Source: CAXGUU01 sp964012875 (GTDB lineage Bacteria > Pseudomonadota > Gammaproteobacteria > Ga0077536). From it: a stretch of DNA of 14,422 bases. This document shows positions 1-6,525 of the stretch, piece after piece (the stretch's first letter is position 1; every line of letters starts with the position of its first letter). The notes under the pieces are model-generated. The model was not told the DNA's origin, searched no databases, and saw only the letters and a program-made list of their open reading frames with translations. The position numbers were made by a program, and so were the translations under genes. Location: the NCBI GenBank assembly GCA_964012875.1, contig CAXGUU010000048.1, positions 1 through 14,422 of the forward strand, read 5' to 3'.

Positions 1-627
1 GTTGGGCGCCTCGTCGTCGTCGTCGCTGTTATTGTCCTGCGGTTGCCCCGGCTGCGGGATTTCCGCCTCGGCGCTGTAGTCTATAAATCCGGCAATGATG
101 TCGGTGATCTTGATCTCACCCTCAACGCTTCTGGCGTAGTCGTCGAGAAACGTTTGCGAGACCGAGGGAAAATCGGCCAATGCCGACAGCACCTGGTTCA
201 GTCCGTCTTCTATTCGTTTGGCGATCTTGATTTCGCCCTCGCGGGTGAGCAGGTCTACGGTTCCCATTTCGCGCATGTACATGCGTACGGGGTCAGTCGT
301 GCGCCCAAACTCGTTGTCTACCGCGGCAAGCGCGGCGGCGGCTTCCTCGGCTGCTTCTTCGTCGACATCGTTATCGTTAAGCAACATGGCATCGTTATCG
401 GGCGGCGTCTCGTGCACCGTGATCCCCATGTCATTGATCATGTTGATGATGTCTTCGATCTGATCCGGATCGACGATGTCATTCGGCAGGTGGTCGTTGA
501 CCTCGTGGTAGGTCAAAAAGCCCTGCTCCTTGCCCTTGGCGATTAGCATTTTGAGTTGCGACTGCTGATTCGCAGTCGTCTCAGGGTTTGCAACAGCTTC
601 CGTGGGTTCTTGCTTGGTCTTACTCAA
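1..627 (-). CDS. rpoD: RNA polymerase primary sigma factor RpoD (sigma-70), N-terminal part, cut by window edge
   Basis: This is the primary sigma factor, which directs core RNA polymerase to housekeeping promoters. The visible 209 codons cover region 1.1 (SQLKMLIAKGKEQGFLTYHE, then NDHLPNDIVDPDQIEDIINM), region 1.2 (GRTTDPVRMYMREMGTVDLL, then TREGEIKIAKRIEDG) and the start of the acidic non-conserved insert (a run of Asp near the edge). All align closely with E. coli RpoD. The DNA-binding regions 2 to 4 lie outside the window. The best start is TTG at 627, preceded by AAAGAGG (638-644) with a 10-nt spacer. It gives about 15 more N-terminal residues than E. coli before the conserved QSQLK block. 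The next in-frame ATG would cut into region 1.1. It is the last gene of the rpsU-yqeY-dnaG-rpoD cluster and lies 210 bp after dnaG, so it probably also has its own promoter. Confidence 0.97.
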   Translation of the reverse strand, partial: MSKTKQEPTEAVANPETTANQQSQLKMLIAKGKEQGFLTYHEVNDHLPNDIVDPDQIEDIINMINDMGITVHETPPDNDAMLLNDNDVDEEAAEEAAAALAAVDNEFGRTTDPVRMYMREMGTVDLLTREGEIKIAKRIEDGLNQVLSALADFPSVSQTFLDDYARSVEGEIKITDIIAGFIDYSAEAEIPQPGQPQDNNSDDDDEAPN

Positions 628-678
628 AATACAATAGCCTCTTTAGGGTCAGCCGGTTACGGGGACCATTGAAAGTCT

Positions 679-760
679 AGTATAAAGTGTGGGAAGCGCT
701 AGTTGCGTAGACGCAACAAAACGGCCGGGTAGTATAGCTGGAGAACACCTGGATCGCCAG
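679..760 (-). promoter_or_regulatory. Candidate rpoD promoter region with palindrome
   Basis: The 210-bp dnaG-rpoD gap (628-837) holds no convincing gene. On the minus strand it has a perfect 5/6 -10 hexamer TATACT (731-736) with a weak -35 CTGGCG (755-760) 18 bp upstream. A second TATACT (679-684) lies nearer the gene without a clear -35. Between the two is the palindrome GTTGCGT-CT-ACGCAAC (702-717, 7-bp arms), placed where it could be an operator or transcript hairpin. In enterics an internal promoter before rpoD is well known; here the assignment rests only on motif matches. Confidence 0.45.
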
Positions 761-837
761 TTTCTTGCCGTTCTGGTGGGTCTTACCTCGGGCTGCCGAA
801 CGACTCTCGTGACCGCGGTGACGCCGGTCGACACCGG

Positions 838-2568
838 CTAGCGCTGTTTGAAATTGCGCAAAACCAGCTTTTGTTCGTCGGTCAGTTCCGTTACCGGAAT
901 GCTGGTAATGCGGTTAAAACGCGCCTTCTCGGCGGCTTGTTGCAGCCGCGATATGGCGTCAGAAAATTCCTGCGACAGGGCCTCGTCGGGGATATTGATG
1001 TCGAGCATGGCGAGTTGCTCTAGCTGCTCGCTCCTCGGGTCGTCCCTGAACCGTTCCAGCAGTACCGCACTGGATATCGCAGCGTTTGCCCCGATTAACG
1101 AGTGCACGTGCAAAAGACCCTCGCAATCATGGAGCTCCGCGGCGAGCATACTGCGGGCCTCCTCGTCGAGCAGTGACGCCAGCCGCGGATGCTGTATCAA
1201 CATCGCCAGCGCTTGTTCCTGCAAAGTTCGGCGGGTGTAGTGGTCGACCGTCTGCGGTCGGCGGTGGATACGTCGCTGTTGCTGGCCGAAACCAATTTCA
1301 CTGCGAATCAGGTCTTCCCCGAGGCGTGAGGTCTCTGCCAGCAGACGGGTGCCGATCGCTCGGTGGGTGTCGTCAGGAATCGACTTCAGATAGGGGGTGA
1401 CCTTGGCGACCAATCGCGCGCGACCTTCGCTGGTACCCGTATCGACATCGCTTGCTAGGTGTCTGATCAGATACTCGGCTAGGCTGAATTTCTGTCCGCT
1501 GGTCAGAAAATTCTCGGCGCCAAATTCCCGTACCGCGGAATCGGGATCGTGGCCGTCGGGCAGGAAGCAGAATTTCACCTCGCGGTTGCCCGACATTTTG
1601 GGCAGCGCGGTTTCAAGTGCTTTCCAAGCTGCACGTTGACCCGCGGCGTCGCCGTCAAAGCAGAATACGACGCTGGGAACATGGCGAAAAATTGACTCGA
1701 GGTGGTTGTCAGTAACGGCGGTTCCGAGCGTGGCAACGGCATGCTTCAAGCCGAACTGGTGGAGTGCAATCACGTCCATGTAGCCCTCTACGATCATCAG
1801 CTCCTGCGGCGTACCTTGTTGCATCGTTTCGTGAAGCCCATAGAGCTCCCGTCCTTTATGGAAGACCTCGGTCTCCGGCGAATTCAGGTACTTGGGCTCG
1901 CCGTCATCGATAATTCGTCCGCCAAACCCAATCACGCGTCCACGGCGGTCGCGAATCGGGAACATGATGCGATCGCGAAAGCGGTCATAGAAACCACCGC
2001 GGTCGCGCTTGATGATGAGCCCGGCGCGTTCGAGGGTGCTGTCATCCTGTTCGTTCGCGCGCAGCGCGTCGTAAAGGTTGCGCCAGCCAGCGGGTGCAAA
2101 GCCGATACGGAACCGCTTGGCAATTTCGCCGCTAATGCCGCGCCCTTTTAAATAGCCGACGGCGCGTTCGCGCGTCTCCGATTTGCGCAACAACTGCTCG
2201 TAGCGTTTGCACGCTTTTTCGTTCGCCTCGTAGACGAGTCGGGTGTTACCGCTCGACGGCCCCTGGGCTTCGACCGGTATTTCGACCCCGGCGATTTGGG
2301 CGAGTTCTTCGACGGCCTCGCGAAATTCCAGATTACGGTAGTTCATCAGAAAACCGATCGCCGAGCCATGGGCCGCACAACCAAAGCAATGATAGAACTG
2401 CTTTTCCCGGCTAACGGTGAACGAGGGGGTCTTTTCGCCGTGGAACGGGCACAGTGCGTGATACTCCCGTCCTGCCTTTTTCAGCGGAATATAGGACTCG
2501 ATAAGGTCGACGATGTCGACCCGGGCGATCAGGCTATCGATGAATTGTTCAGGGATTCGGCCGGCCAT
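838..2568 (-). CDS. dnaG: DNA primase DnaG
   Basis: DnaG makes the RNA primers for leading- and lagging-strand replication and is recruited by the DnaB helicase. The protein has 576 residues (E. coli 581) and all three domains. An N-terminal zinc ribbon uses C40, H43, C61 and C64 (CPFHGEKTPSF ... FYHCFGC). The RNA polymerase core carries a TOPRIM fold: the glutamate motif is in MIVEGYMDVIALHQFG, followed by FCFDGDAAGQRA with its acidic residues. A C-terminal helical region from about residue 430 corresponds to the DnaB-binding domain. The ATG start gives the usual N-terminus (MAGRIPEQFIDSLIARVDIV) with a weak AGGG 7 nt upstream. The gene is intact, sits between yqeY and rpoD on the same strand, and ends with TAG. 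Nothing looks transferred or damaged. Confidence 0.98.
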   Translation of the reverse strand: MAGRIPEQFIDSLIARVDIVDLIESYIPLKKAGREYHALCPFHGEKTPSFTVSREKQFYHCFGCAAHGSAIGFLMNYRNLEFREAVEELAQIAGVEIPVEAQGPSSGNTRLVYEANEKACKRYEQLLRKSETRERAVGYLKGRGISGEIAKRFRIGFAPAGWRNLYDALRANEQDDSTLERAGLIIKRDRGGFYDRFRDRIMFPIRDRRGRVIGFGGRIIDDGEPKYLNSPETEVFHKGRELYGLHETMQQGTPQELMIVEGYMDVIALHQFGLKHAVATLGTAVTDNHLESIFRHVPSVVFCFDGDAAGQRAAWKALETALPKMSGNREVKFCFLPDGHDPDSAVREFGAENFLTSGQKFSLAEYLIRHLASDVDTGTSEGRARLVAKVTPYLKSIPDDTHRAIGTRLLAETSRLGEDLIRSEIGFGQQQRRIHRRPQTVDHYTRRTLQEQALAMLIQHPRLASLLDEEARSMLAAELHDCEGLLHVHSLIGANAAISSAVLLERFRDDPRSEQLEQLAMLDINIPDEALSQEFSDAISRLQQAAEKARFNRITSIPVTELTDEQKLVLRNFKQR

Positions 2569-2795
2569 TCTGGCCCTGGTTTGCGACGAGTATGAGTCGC
2601 ATTGTATGACCGGCAGAACAGTGCTGAAAGCGACCTCTGGTCGGTCGTCCGGCGGTGACCACTATCGAAGGTCATCGCCGGTAAACCTTGGCAGCGATAG
2701 CCCCACTGCTCAGAGTCCGTCGGGTGGGGTTGCTGCGCCATTGCGTCAGCGAAACATACCGCGCGATTTTCGAAACCGTTTAATACGGCAAGCCG
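2569..2795 (-). promoter_or_regulatory. yqeY-dnaG intergenic region, possible dnaG promoter
   Basis: This 227-bp gap has no supported gene. On the minus strand there is a good -10-like hexamer TACAAT (2601-2606), 32 nt before the dnaG ATG, but no good -35 at the right distance. Immediately after the yqeY stop a short perfect hairpin ACGGC-TT-GCCGT is followed by an AT-rich stretch without a T-tract, so it is not a convincing terminator. The gap suggests dnaG-rpoD can be transcribed separately from rpsU-yqeY. Confidence 0.35.
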
Positions 2796-3251
2796 TTAGC
2801 CGGACAGTGCGGCTTTGACCTGGGCACTGACTGCGATCATGTCGGCGCGGCCTTTGAGTTCGGCATTCAGGGCGCCCATCACTTTGCCCATATCCTTCAT
2901 GGTGGACGCGCCGGTGTTTGCGATAGCGTCTTTGACCTTCGTCTGGATCTCATCGGCCGACAATTGCTGGGGTAAATAGGCAGTAATCAGGTCGAGCTCA
3001 AAGTGTTCTTTCTGCGCGAGGTCGTCCCGCCCGGCAGATTCATACTGGCTGATGGATTCCCGCCGCTGCTTGACCATGCGGGCCAACAGTTCAACGGCGA
3101 CGTCGTCGTCGACGTCGGAGCGTTTGTCGACTTCGTGTTGCTTAACTGCCGCAGAAATCAGACGCAGCGCCGCGAGTTTATTTTTCTCGCCCGCTTTCAT
3201 CGCCGCCTTGATATCGGCGGAGAGCGTTTCCTTGAAAACTTGTGTCGCCAT
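2796..3251 (-). CDS. yqeY: YqeY/GatB-C-terminal-domain-like protein
   Basis: The gene encodes a 151-residue protein of the YqeY family, which resembles the tRNA-binding tail domain of the GatB/GatE amidotransferase subunits. The molecular role of free-standing YqeY is not settled. Typical family blocks are visible: a basic helix KAAMKAGEKNKLAALRLISA near the N-terminus, EVDKRSDVDDDVAVELLARM with the following KQRRES, then ITAYLPQQLSADEI and DMGKVMGALNAELKGRAD. I chose the ATG at 3251. A GTG one codon upstream is equally in frame, and the SD is weak in both cases. It lies 39 nt after rpsU and before dnaG, the usual place for this family in proteobacteria, so it is probably co-transcribed with rpsU. 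Confidence 0.93.
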   Translation of the reverse strand: MATQVFKETLSADIKAAMKAGEKNKLAALRLISAAVKQHEVDKRSDVDDDVAVELLARMVKQRRESISQYESAGRDDLAQKEHFELDLITAYLPQQLSADEIQTKVKDAIANTGASTMKDMGKVMGALNAELKGRADMIAVSAQVKAALSG

Positions 3252-3290
3252 CACGCGAGCCTGCCGCCTGATGCGGGCGAAAACGACGGT

Positions 3291-3506
3291 TTAATAGAGA
3301 CGTTGACGTCGGAGTGTCTGCCGCGCCGCTTTTTTCTGCCAGCGTTTTACAGCCGCTGCCGCTTTGCGCTTTCGGACCTGGGTCGGCTTCTCATAGAATT
3401 CGCGTCGGTGGACCTCAGCCAGTACACCCGCTTTCTCGCATGCGCGTTTGAAACGGCGCATGGCAATGTCGAAGGGCTCGTTCTCTCTGATGCGGACACT
3501 TGGCAT
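3291..3506 (-). CDS. rpsU: 30S ribosomal protein bS21
   Basis: The 71-residue bS21 is a small basic protein on the platform of the 30S subunit near the anti-Shine-Dalgarno region, used in initiation. Length and sequence match E. coli S21: MPSVRIRENEPFDIAMRRFK at the N-terminus, then CEKAGVLAEVHRREFYEKPT, a Lys/Arg/Ala-rich helix, and the terminal RQRLY. The ATG start has AGGA about 12 nt upstream. It is the first gene of the rpsU-yqeY-dnaG-rpoD cluster and is divergent from tsaD, as in many proteobacteria. Nothing is unusual in the protein. Confidence 0.97.
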   Translation of the reverse strand: MPSVRIRENEPFDIAMRRFKRACEKAGVLAEVHRREFYEKPTQVRKRKAAAAVKRWQKKAARQTLRRQRLY

Positions 3507-3543
3507 GAGTAATTAAATCCTGTTGCGGCCGCCGGATGGCATG

Positions 3544-3607
3544 ATATTTCCGGCTACATCTTGGAATATCCGCTGACCGTCGCGGAAAGCGGCGGAAATA
3601 TAGCCGG
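3544..3607. repeat. Two overlapping inverted repeats in the rpsU-tsaD gap
   Basis: ATATTTCC (3544-3551) pairs perfectly with GGAAATAT (3594-3601). CCGGCTA (3550-3556) pairs perfectly with TAGCCGG (3601-3607). The two pairings cross and share bases, so only one can form at a time in a transcript. The right-hand arms also carry the putative rpsU -10. They could be operator half-sites or alternative leader structures; no known regulator motif was recognised (no LexA box seen). Confidence 0.5.
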
Positions 3608-3625
3608 AGTTGGCCGCGAAGTCGA
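3597..3625 (-). promoter_or_regulatory. Candidate sigma-70 promoter for rpsU
   Basis: On the minus strand TCGACT (3620-3625, 4/6 to the -35 consensus) is separated by exactly 17 bp from TATATT (3597-3602, 5/6 to the -10). The predicted start would leave a leader of about 85 nt before rpsU. The -10 sits inside the repeated arms described at 3544-3607. No equally good promoter was seen for tsaD in the same 151-bp divergent gap. Confidence 0.5.
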
Positions 3626-3657
3626 GCTTCTAAGCACAGTAAACCAGGACCGACGAG

Positions 3658-4686
3658 ATGATAATTCTTGGAATCGAAACTTCATGTGATGAAACGGGTG
3701 TCGCCATCTATGATGGCGACCGTGGTCTGGTCGCTGATTTCGTCTACAGCCAGGTCAAGACTCACGCGAAATATGGTGGGGTGGTGCCGGAACTTGCCTC
3801 CAGGGACCACGTGAGGAAGCTTTCACCGCTAGTCTCGGATGCCCTTGGGGCCGCCGGAATGGACGCAAATGAGCTTGATGGCGTCGCGTACACCGCGGGG
3901 CCCGGTCTGTCCGGCGCGTTGCTGACAGGGGCGGGTTTTGCCCGCGCTTTGGCGTGGAGCCTCGATATTCCGGCACTTGGCGTGCATCACATGGAGGCGC
4001 ATTTACTCGCGCCGATGCTTGACGATCCGGCCCCGGAAACGTCGTTTTTAGCCCTATTGGTTTCAGGCGGCCATACGCAACTGGTCGAGGTGCGGAATAT
4101 CGGCGACTACCGCATTCTCGGGGAATCTCTGGACGACGCCGCCGGCGAAGCCTTTGACAAAGTCGCGAAGATGCTCGAGCTCGGCTATCCGGGTGGTCCT
4201 GCCATCGAGCAGCTTGCGCTTTCGGGACAACGCGGCGACCTAAGATTTCCGCGCCCGATGACCGATCGACCGGGCCTCGACTTCAGCTTTAGCGGATTGA
4301 AGACGGCCGTTCTGACTGAACTCGAAAGCGAGACCCGGCGACACCGTCCGGCCGACATTGCGCTCGCTTTCAGTGATGCGGTAATCGACACTTTTGTCAT
4401 CAAATGCCGGCGTGCGCTCGAGCATTCGCGCCAGTCGCAACTGGTTGTGGCCGGCGGCGTGAGCGCGAACCAGGCATTGCGTTCTGCCCTGTACGGTCTG
4501 GGAAGCGACATGGGCGTGGCGGTGTTTTTTCCGGCGATCAGGTTCGCTACCGACAATGGGGCGATGATTGCTTACGCGGGATATCGTCGGATGATGGCCG
4601 GGGAGCGCGATGGTCCGGCCTATGGCGTCAGGCCGCGCTGGCCGTTGGATGAACTCGAACGGGTGACTGGCGCGGCGCGGACTTAG
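3658..4686 (+). CDS. tsaD: tRNA N6-adenosine threonylcarbamoyltransferase TsaD
   Basis: TsaD transfers threonylcarbamoyl to A37 of ANN-decoding tRNAs to make t6A, working with TsaB, TsaE and the TsaC product. The protein has 342 residues (E. coli 337) and the ASKHA fold. Visible motifs are the N-terminal GIETSCDET, the metal-binding H111 and H115 in GVHHMEAH, LVSGGHTQLVEV, DDAAGEAFDKVAKMLEL, DFSFSGLKTAV, the nucleotide-binding VAGGVSANQALR and ATDNGAMIAYAG near the C-terminus. The ATG has AGGAC 7 nt upstream. It is divergent from rpsU and its stop is only 6 bp from the stop of the convergent plsY. It was formerly called gcp or ygjD. There is no sign of damage. Confidence 0.98.
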   Translation: MIILGIETSCDETGVAIYDGDRGLVADFVYSQVKTHAKYGGVVPELASRDHVRKLSPLVSDALGAAGMDANELDGVAYTAGPGLSGALLTGAGFARALAWSLDIPALGVHHMEAHLLAPMLDDPAPETSFLALLVSGGHTQLVEVRNIGDYRILGESLDDAAGEAFDKVAKMLELGYPGGPAIEQLALSGQRGDLRFPRPMTDRPGLDFSFSGLKTAVLTELESETRRHRPADIALAFSDAVIDTFVIKCRRALEHSRQSQLVVAGGVSANQALRSALYGLGSDMGVAVFFPAIRFATDNGAMIAYAGYRRMMAGERDGPAYGVRPRWPLDELERVTGAART

Positions 4687-4692
4687 CGGGTT

Positions 4693-5286
4693 TCAAGACT
4701 TCTGCCCGATTTTCTTTTCATCGCCACGCATCAAATTGGCGATATTCGGGCCATGGCGCCAGAAAATCAGCGCCCCCATTGCTGCATAGATTAAGAGAGC
4801 GACCATCGGCTCGCCGGCGTACCACGCCGCGATCGGCACGATCAGCGTCGCGACCAATGCCGCGAGTGAGGAGTAGCGTGTGGCGCCGGCGGTAAGCAGC
4901 CAGGTCAGAACGAAGACGAGGCCAACCATCGGGACAAGTGCTAGATTCACGCCGAGAAATGTCGCGACACCCTTGCCACCCTTGAAGCCGTAGTAGATTG
5001 GAAAAAGATGGCCACAAAAGGCGGCTGCCGCCACCAAGGTCATCTCGGGACTCTCAATGCCAAGCGAGCGCCCTGCAATCACCGGGATCACGCCTTTGAC
5101 GGCGTCTCCGAGCAGGGTCACAGCTGCCGCTTTCTTGCCAGCATAACGCAAAACGTTCGTCGCCCCAGGGTTGCCCGAACCGACATCACGCGGGTCAGAC
5201 AGCTTCAAAATGCGACTGACGAGGATCGCGGTCGAAATCGAACCCAGCAAGTAGGCACCAATCACCATCGCGGATAAAGTCAGCAT
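4693..5286 (-). CDS. plsY: Glycerol-3-phosphate acyltransferase PlsY
   Basis: PlsY is the inner-membrane enzyme that moves acyl from acyl-phosphate (made by PlsX) to glycerol-3-phosphate, the first step of phospholipid synthesis. The protein has 197 residues and about five hydrophobic segments. Its conserved loops are GSGNPGATN (36-44), GDAVKG (60-65), HLFPIYYGFKGGKGVAT (93-109), AGEPMV (157-162) and RHGPNI (177-182). The best start by homology is ATG at 5286; an internal ATG at 5268 also fits. Neither has a visible Shine-Dalgarno sequence. The end of a terminal-inverted-repeat element lies just 3 nt upstream of the first ATG, so the leader, and perhaps the promoter, comes from that element. 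The gene converges on tsaD. Confidence 0.96.
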   Translation of the reverse strand: MLTLSAMVIGAYLLGSISTAILVSRILKLSDPRDVGSGNPGATNVLRYAGKKAAAVTLLGDAVKGVIPVIAGRSLGIESPEMTLVAAAAFCGHLFPIYYGFKGGKGVATFLGVNLALVPMVGLVFVLTWLLTAGATRYSSLAALVATLIVPIAAWYAGEPMVALLIYAAMGALIFWRHGPNIANLMRGDEKKIGQKS

Positions 5287-5289
5287 CTG

Positions 5290-5555
5290 GAAGCGGTCTC
5301 AAAAATAATTGTGGCGGCGTTGACGCCTGCAAAGTCCAGATATAAGGCGCGGCGCGCAGGGAATAGTGGTTCCATTTCCCAGCGCCGCAACGCCGTAGAT
5401 GGGCTTTTCAGGCCCAACCCGGAGGGCCGATGTCGGTTTTCGCACATTTCTGCGTTGCTCGTCACTCATTTAGCGAAGGAACACCGCGCTCCTCGCGCCT
5501 TGAACTGCACGACAACAGCCCTCGGCGCCGCCGCAATTATTTTTGGGACCGCTTC
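5290..5555. repeat. Terminal-inverted-repeat (MITE-like) element, copy 1, 266 bp
   Basis: The ends are 30-bp inverted repeats matching at 28 of 30 positions. The left arm starts GAAGCGGTCTCAAAAATAAT (5290) and the right arm (5526-5555) ends GGGACCGCTTC. The interior shares an exactly identical 29-nt block with the second copy (5403-5431 versus 13767-13795), containing the small hairpin GGCCC-AACCCGGA-GGGCC. Strongly similar sequence follows up to the right arm, including CTCGCGCCTTGAA. No transposase is encoded; small open frames over it look incidental. No clear target-site duplication is visible. Just inside each end the GC-rich arm is followed by AATTATTTTT reading outward, which is terminator-like. 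This copy fills most of the 357-bp plsY-folB gap. Confidence 0.85.
5315..5395. repeat. Nested palindromic insert inside element copy 1
   Basis: Roughly 81 bp here are absent from copy 2. They fold as nested inverted repeats: CGGCGTTG (5315-5322) with CAACGCCG (5388-5395), GCGGCGC (5349-5355) with GCGCCGC (5382-5388), and GGGAA (5359-5363) with TTCCC (5376-5380). A small local hairpin GGCGT-TG-ACGCC sits at 5316-5327. A -35-like TTGACG (5320-5325) and TATAAG (5341-5346) occur on the plus strand, but with a 15-bp spacer, so promoter activity toward folB is doubtful. Confidence 0.6.
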
Positions 5556-5643
5556 TACCTATTGGATGCGAAACCAGTGAGCCGGATCAAGGCGACGTCA
5601 ACTTTGCTACCATCGCCGGCGGCAGTCAAAGCCACTTGAACTG

Positions 5644-6000
5644 ATGGATATCATTTACCTCAACCACCTCAACATAGACACCGTTATTGGCGTCTGGGAA
5701 TGGGAGCGTAAGATCCGTCAGACGCTGATCATGGACGTCGAGCTTGGCACCGATATTTCGGCCGCGGGCGCGAGCGACGACATCGCCGATACTGTGGATT
5801 ACAAGGCGGTCAGCGATCGCATCATGGCGTTCACGCGTGAGAGCAGTTTCAATCTGATCGAAGCTCTGGCAGAAGGTATTGCGGCTCTCGTGCTTTCAGA
5901 GTTCAACATCAAGTGGATTCGTCTTAGCATCAACAAGCAGGGCGTTGTGCGCCACGTCCGTGACGTCGGAATCGTGATCGAACGCGGGTCACGTGATTGA
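5644..6000 (+). CDS. folB: Dihydroneopterin aldolase FolB
   Basis: FolB cleaves 7,8-dihydroneopterin to 6-hydroxymethyl-7,8-dihydropterin and glycolaldehyde, and also epimerises the substrate, in folate synthesis. The protein has 118 residues and aligns from residue 1 with E. coli FolB. Active-site residues are present: E21 (GVWEWERK), Y53 (TVDYKAV), E73 in the pterin-anchoring LIEALAE segment, and K98 in INKQGVVRHV. The C-terminus VGIVIERG is typical. The ATG is fixed by homology; no clear SD is visible. The 88 bp between the repeat element and the ATG hold no sure promoter. The last 8 bp overlap the folK-like gene, so translation is probably coupled. FolX (epimerase) is the alternative, but the sequence is closer to FolB. 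Confidence 0.95.
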   Translation: MDIIYLNHLNIDTVIGVWEWERKIRQTLIMDVELGTDISAAGASDDIADTVDYKAVSDRIMAFTRESSFNLIEALAEGIAALVLSEFNIKWIRLSINKQGVVRHVRDVGIVIERGSRD

Positions 6001-6502
6001 ACGGGCGAGCCGAATCGCCTATGTCGGCGTAGGGAGTAACCAGCTTGCCGAGGATAATATTGCGCGCGGCATGGCACTGTTGGCGGCACGATTTAGGATT
6101 GCCCAGCGCTCGCGTATGTATACAAGCAAGGACACCACGGGGCAGGGCGCGGACTACCTGAACCTGGTGGTCGGCTTGATATGTGCGCCCACTATGTCCG
6201 TACTCAAAGATCAGTGCAGGGAAGTCGAACGACTTTGCGGAAGAGACCGCAACGAGCCGAGCGCCGTGGCGCTGGACCTCGATGTTTTGATGCTTGTTGA
6301 TACTACTGCTGAACCTGCGGTGAGCGAATCCTACTTGCCGCCAGTCAGCGAGTTCGGAAAAAGCGCGCACGTGCTGCTACCGTTAGCGGATTTGTTGCCG
6401 GACTGGATACATCCTGACAGGGGTGTCACGCTGACCGAAATATGTGCTGAACTAGGGGATGCGGCGATACGCCCAATTGAGTATCGGGCGCATGAAGGCT
6501 GA
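5993..6502 (+). CDS. folK: Divergent 6-hydroxymethyl-7,8-dihydropterin pyrophosphokinase (FolK-like)
   Basis: The 169-residue protein has the HPPK fold: YVGVGSN at the N-terminus, DYLNLVV (the pterin-contacting Tyr and Asn), RDRNEPSAVALDLDVLML with the Mg-binding Asp pair (DLD), and VLLPLADLLPDWIHP. HPPK transfers pyrophosphate from ATP to the FolB product. Two active-site residues of E. coli HPPK are not conserved: Arg92 (in GPRTLDLD) aligns with Val, and His115 (in VPHYD) aligns with Pro. The usual tryptophan of the WGPR loop is also missing. It is therefore either a slow HPPK or a paralogue with another role; a second folK elsewhere, for example beside panB/pcnB, would fit. The start is GTG at 5993, overlapping folB by 8 bp. 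Confidence 0.82.
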   Translation: MIERASRIAYVGVGSNQLAEDNIARGMALLAARFRIAQRSRMYTSKDTTGQGADYLNLVVGLICAPTMSVLKDQCREVERLCGRDRNEPSAVALDLDVLMLVDTTAEPAVSESYLPPVSEFGKSAHVLLPLADLLPDWIHPDRGVTLTEICAELGDAAIRPIEYRAHEG

Positions 6503-6525
6503 TATTCCCCATCCGAGGTAACGTT

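Noticed and set aside
43..546. 167-codon plus-strand open frame
   Set aside because: Antisense to the highly conserved rpoD coding sequence; an incidental open frame.
649..834. 61-codon minus-strand open frame between dnaG and rpoD
   Set aside because: Arg/Thr-rich composition, no SD, no family resemblance. It lies over the promoter-like boxes and palindrome of the rpoD leader.
3003..3512. 169-codon plus-strand open frame
   Set aside because: Antisense to yqeY and rpsU, both unmistakable; no protein family features.
4680..4700. Terminator between convergent tsaD and plsY
   Set aside because: The stops are 6 bp apart and no GC-rich stem with a T-tract is visible.
5290..5555. Target-site duplication flanking the repeat elements
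   Set aside because: Flanks of both copies were compared. TA lies outside the right end in both, but the left flanks differ (TG and TC), so no duplication can be claimed.
5430..5639. Small frame starting MSVFAHFCVARHSF, also readable in part in copy 2 (13611-13922)
   Set aside because: Resemblance between the two translations follows from the shared repeat DNA. Copy 2 has many substitutions and the frames differ at the ends, so there is no sign of selection for protein.
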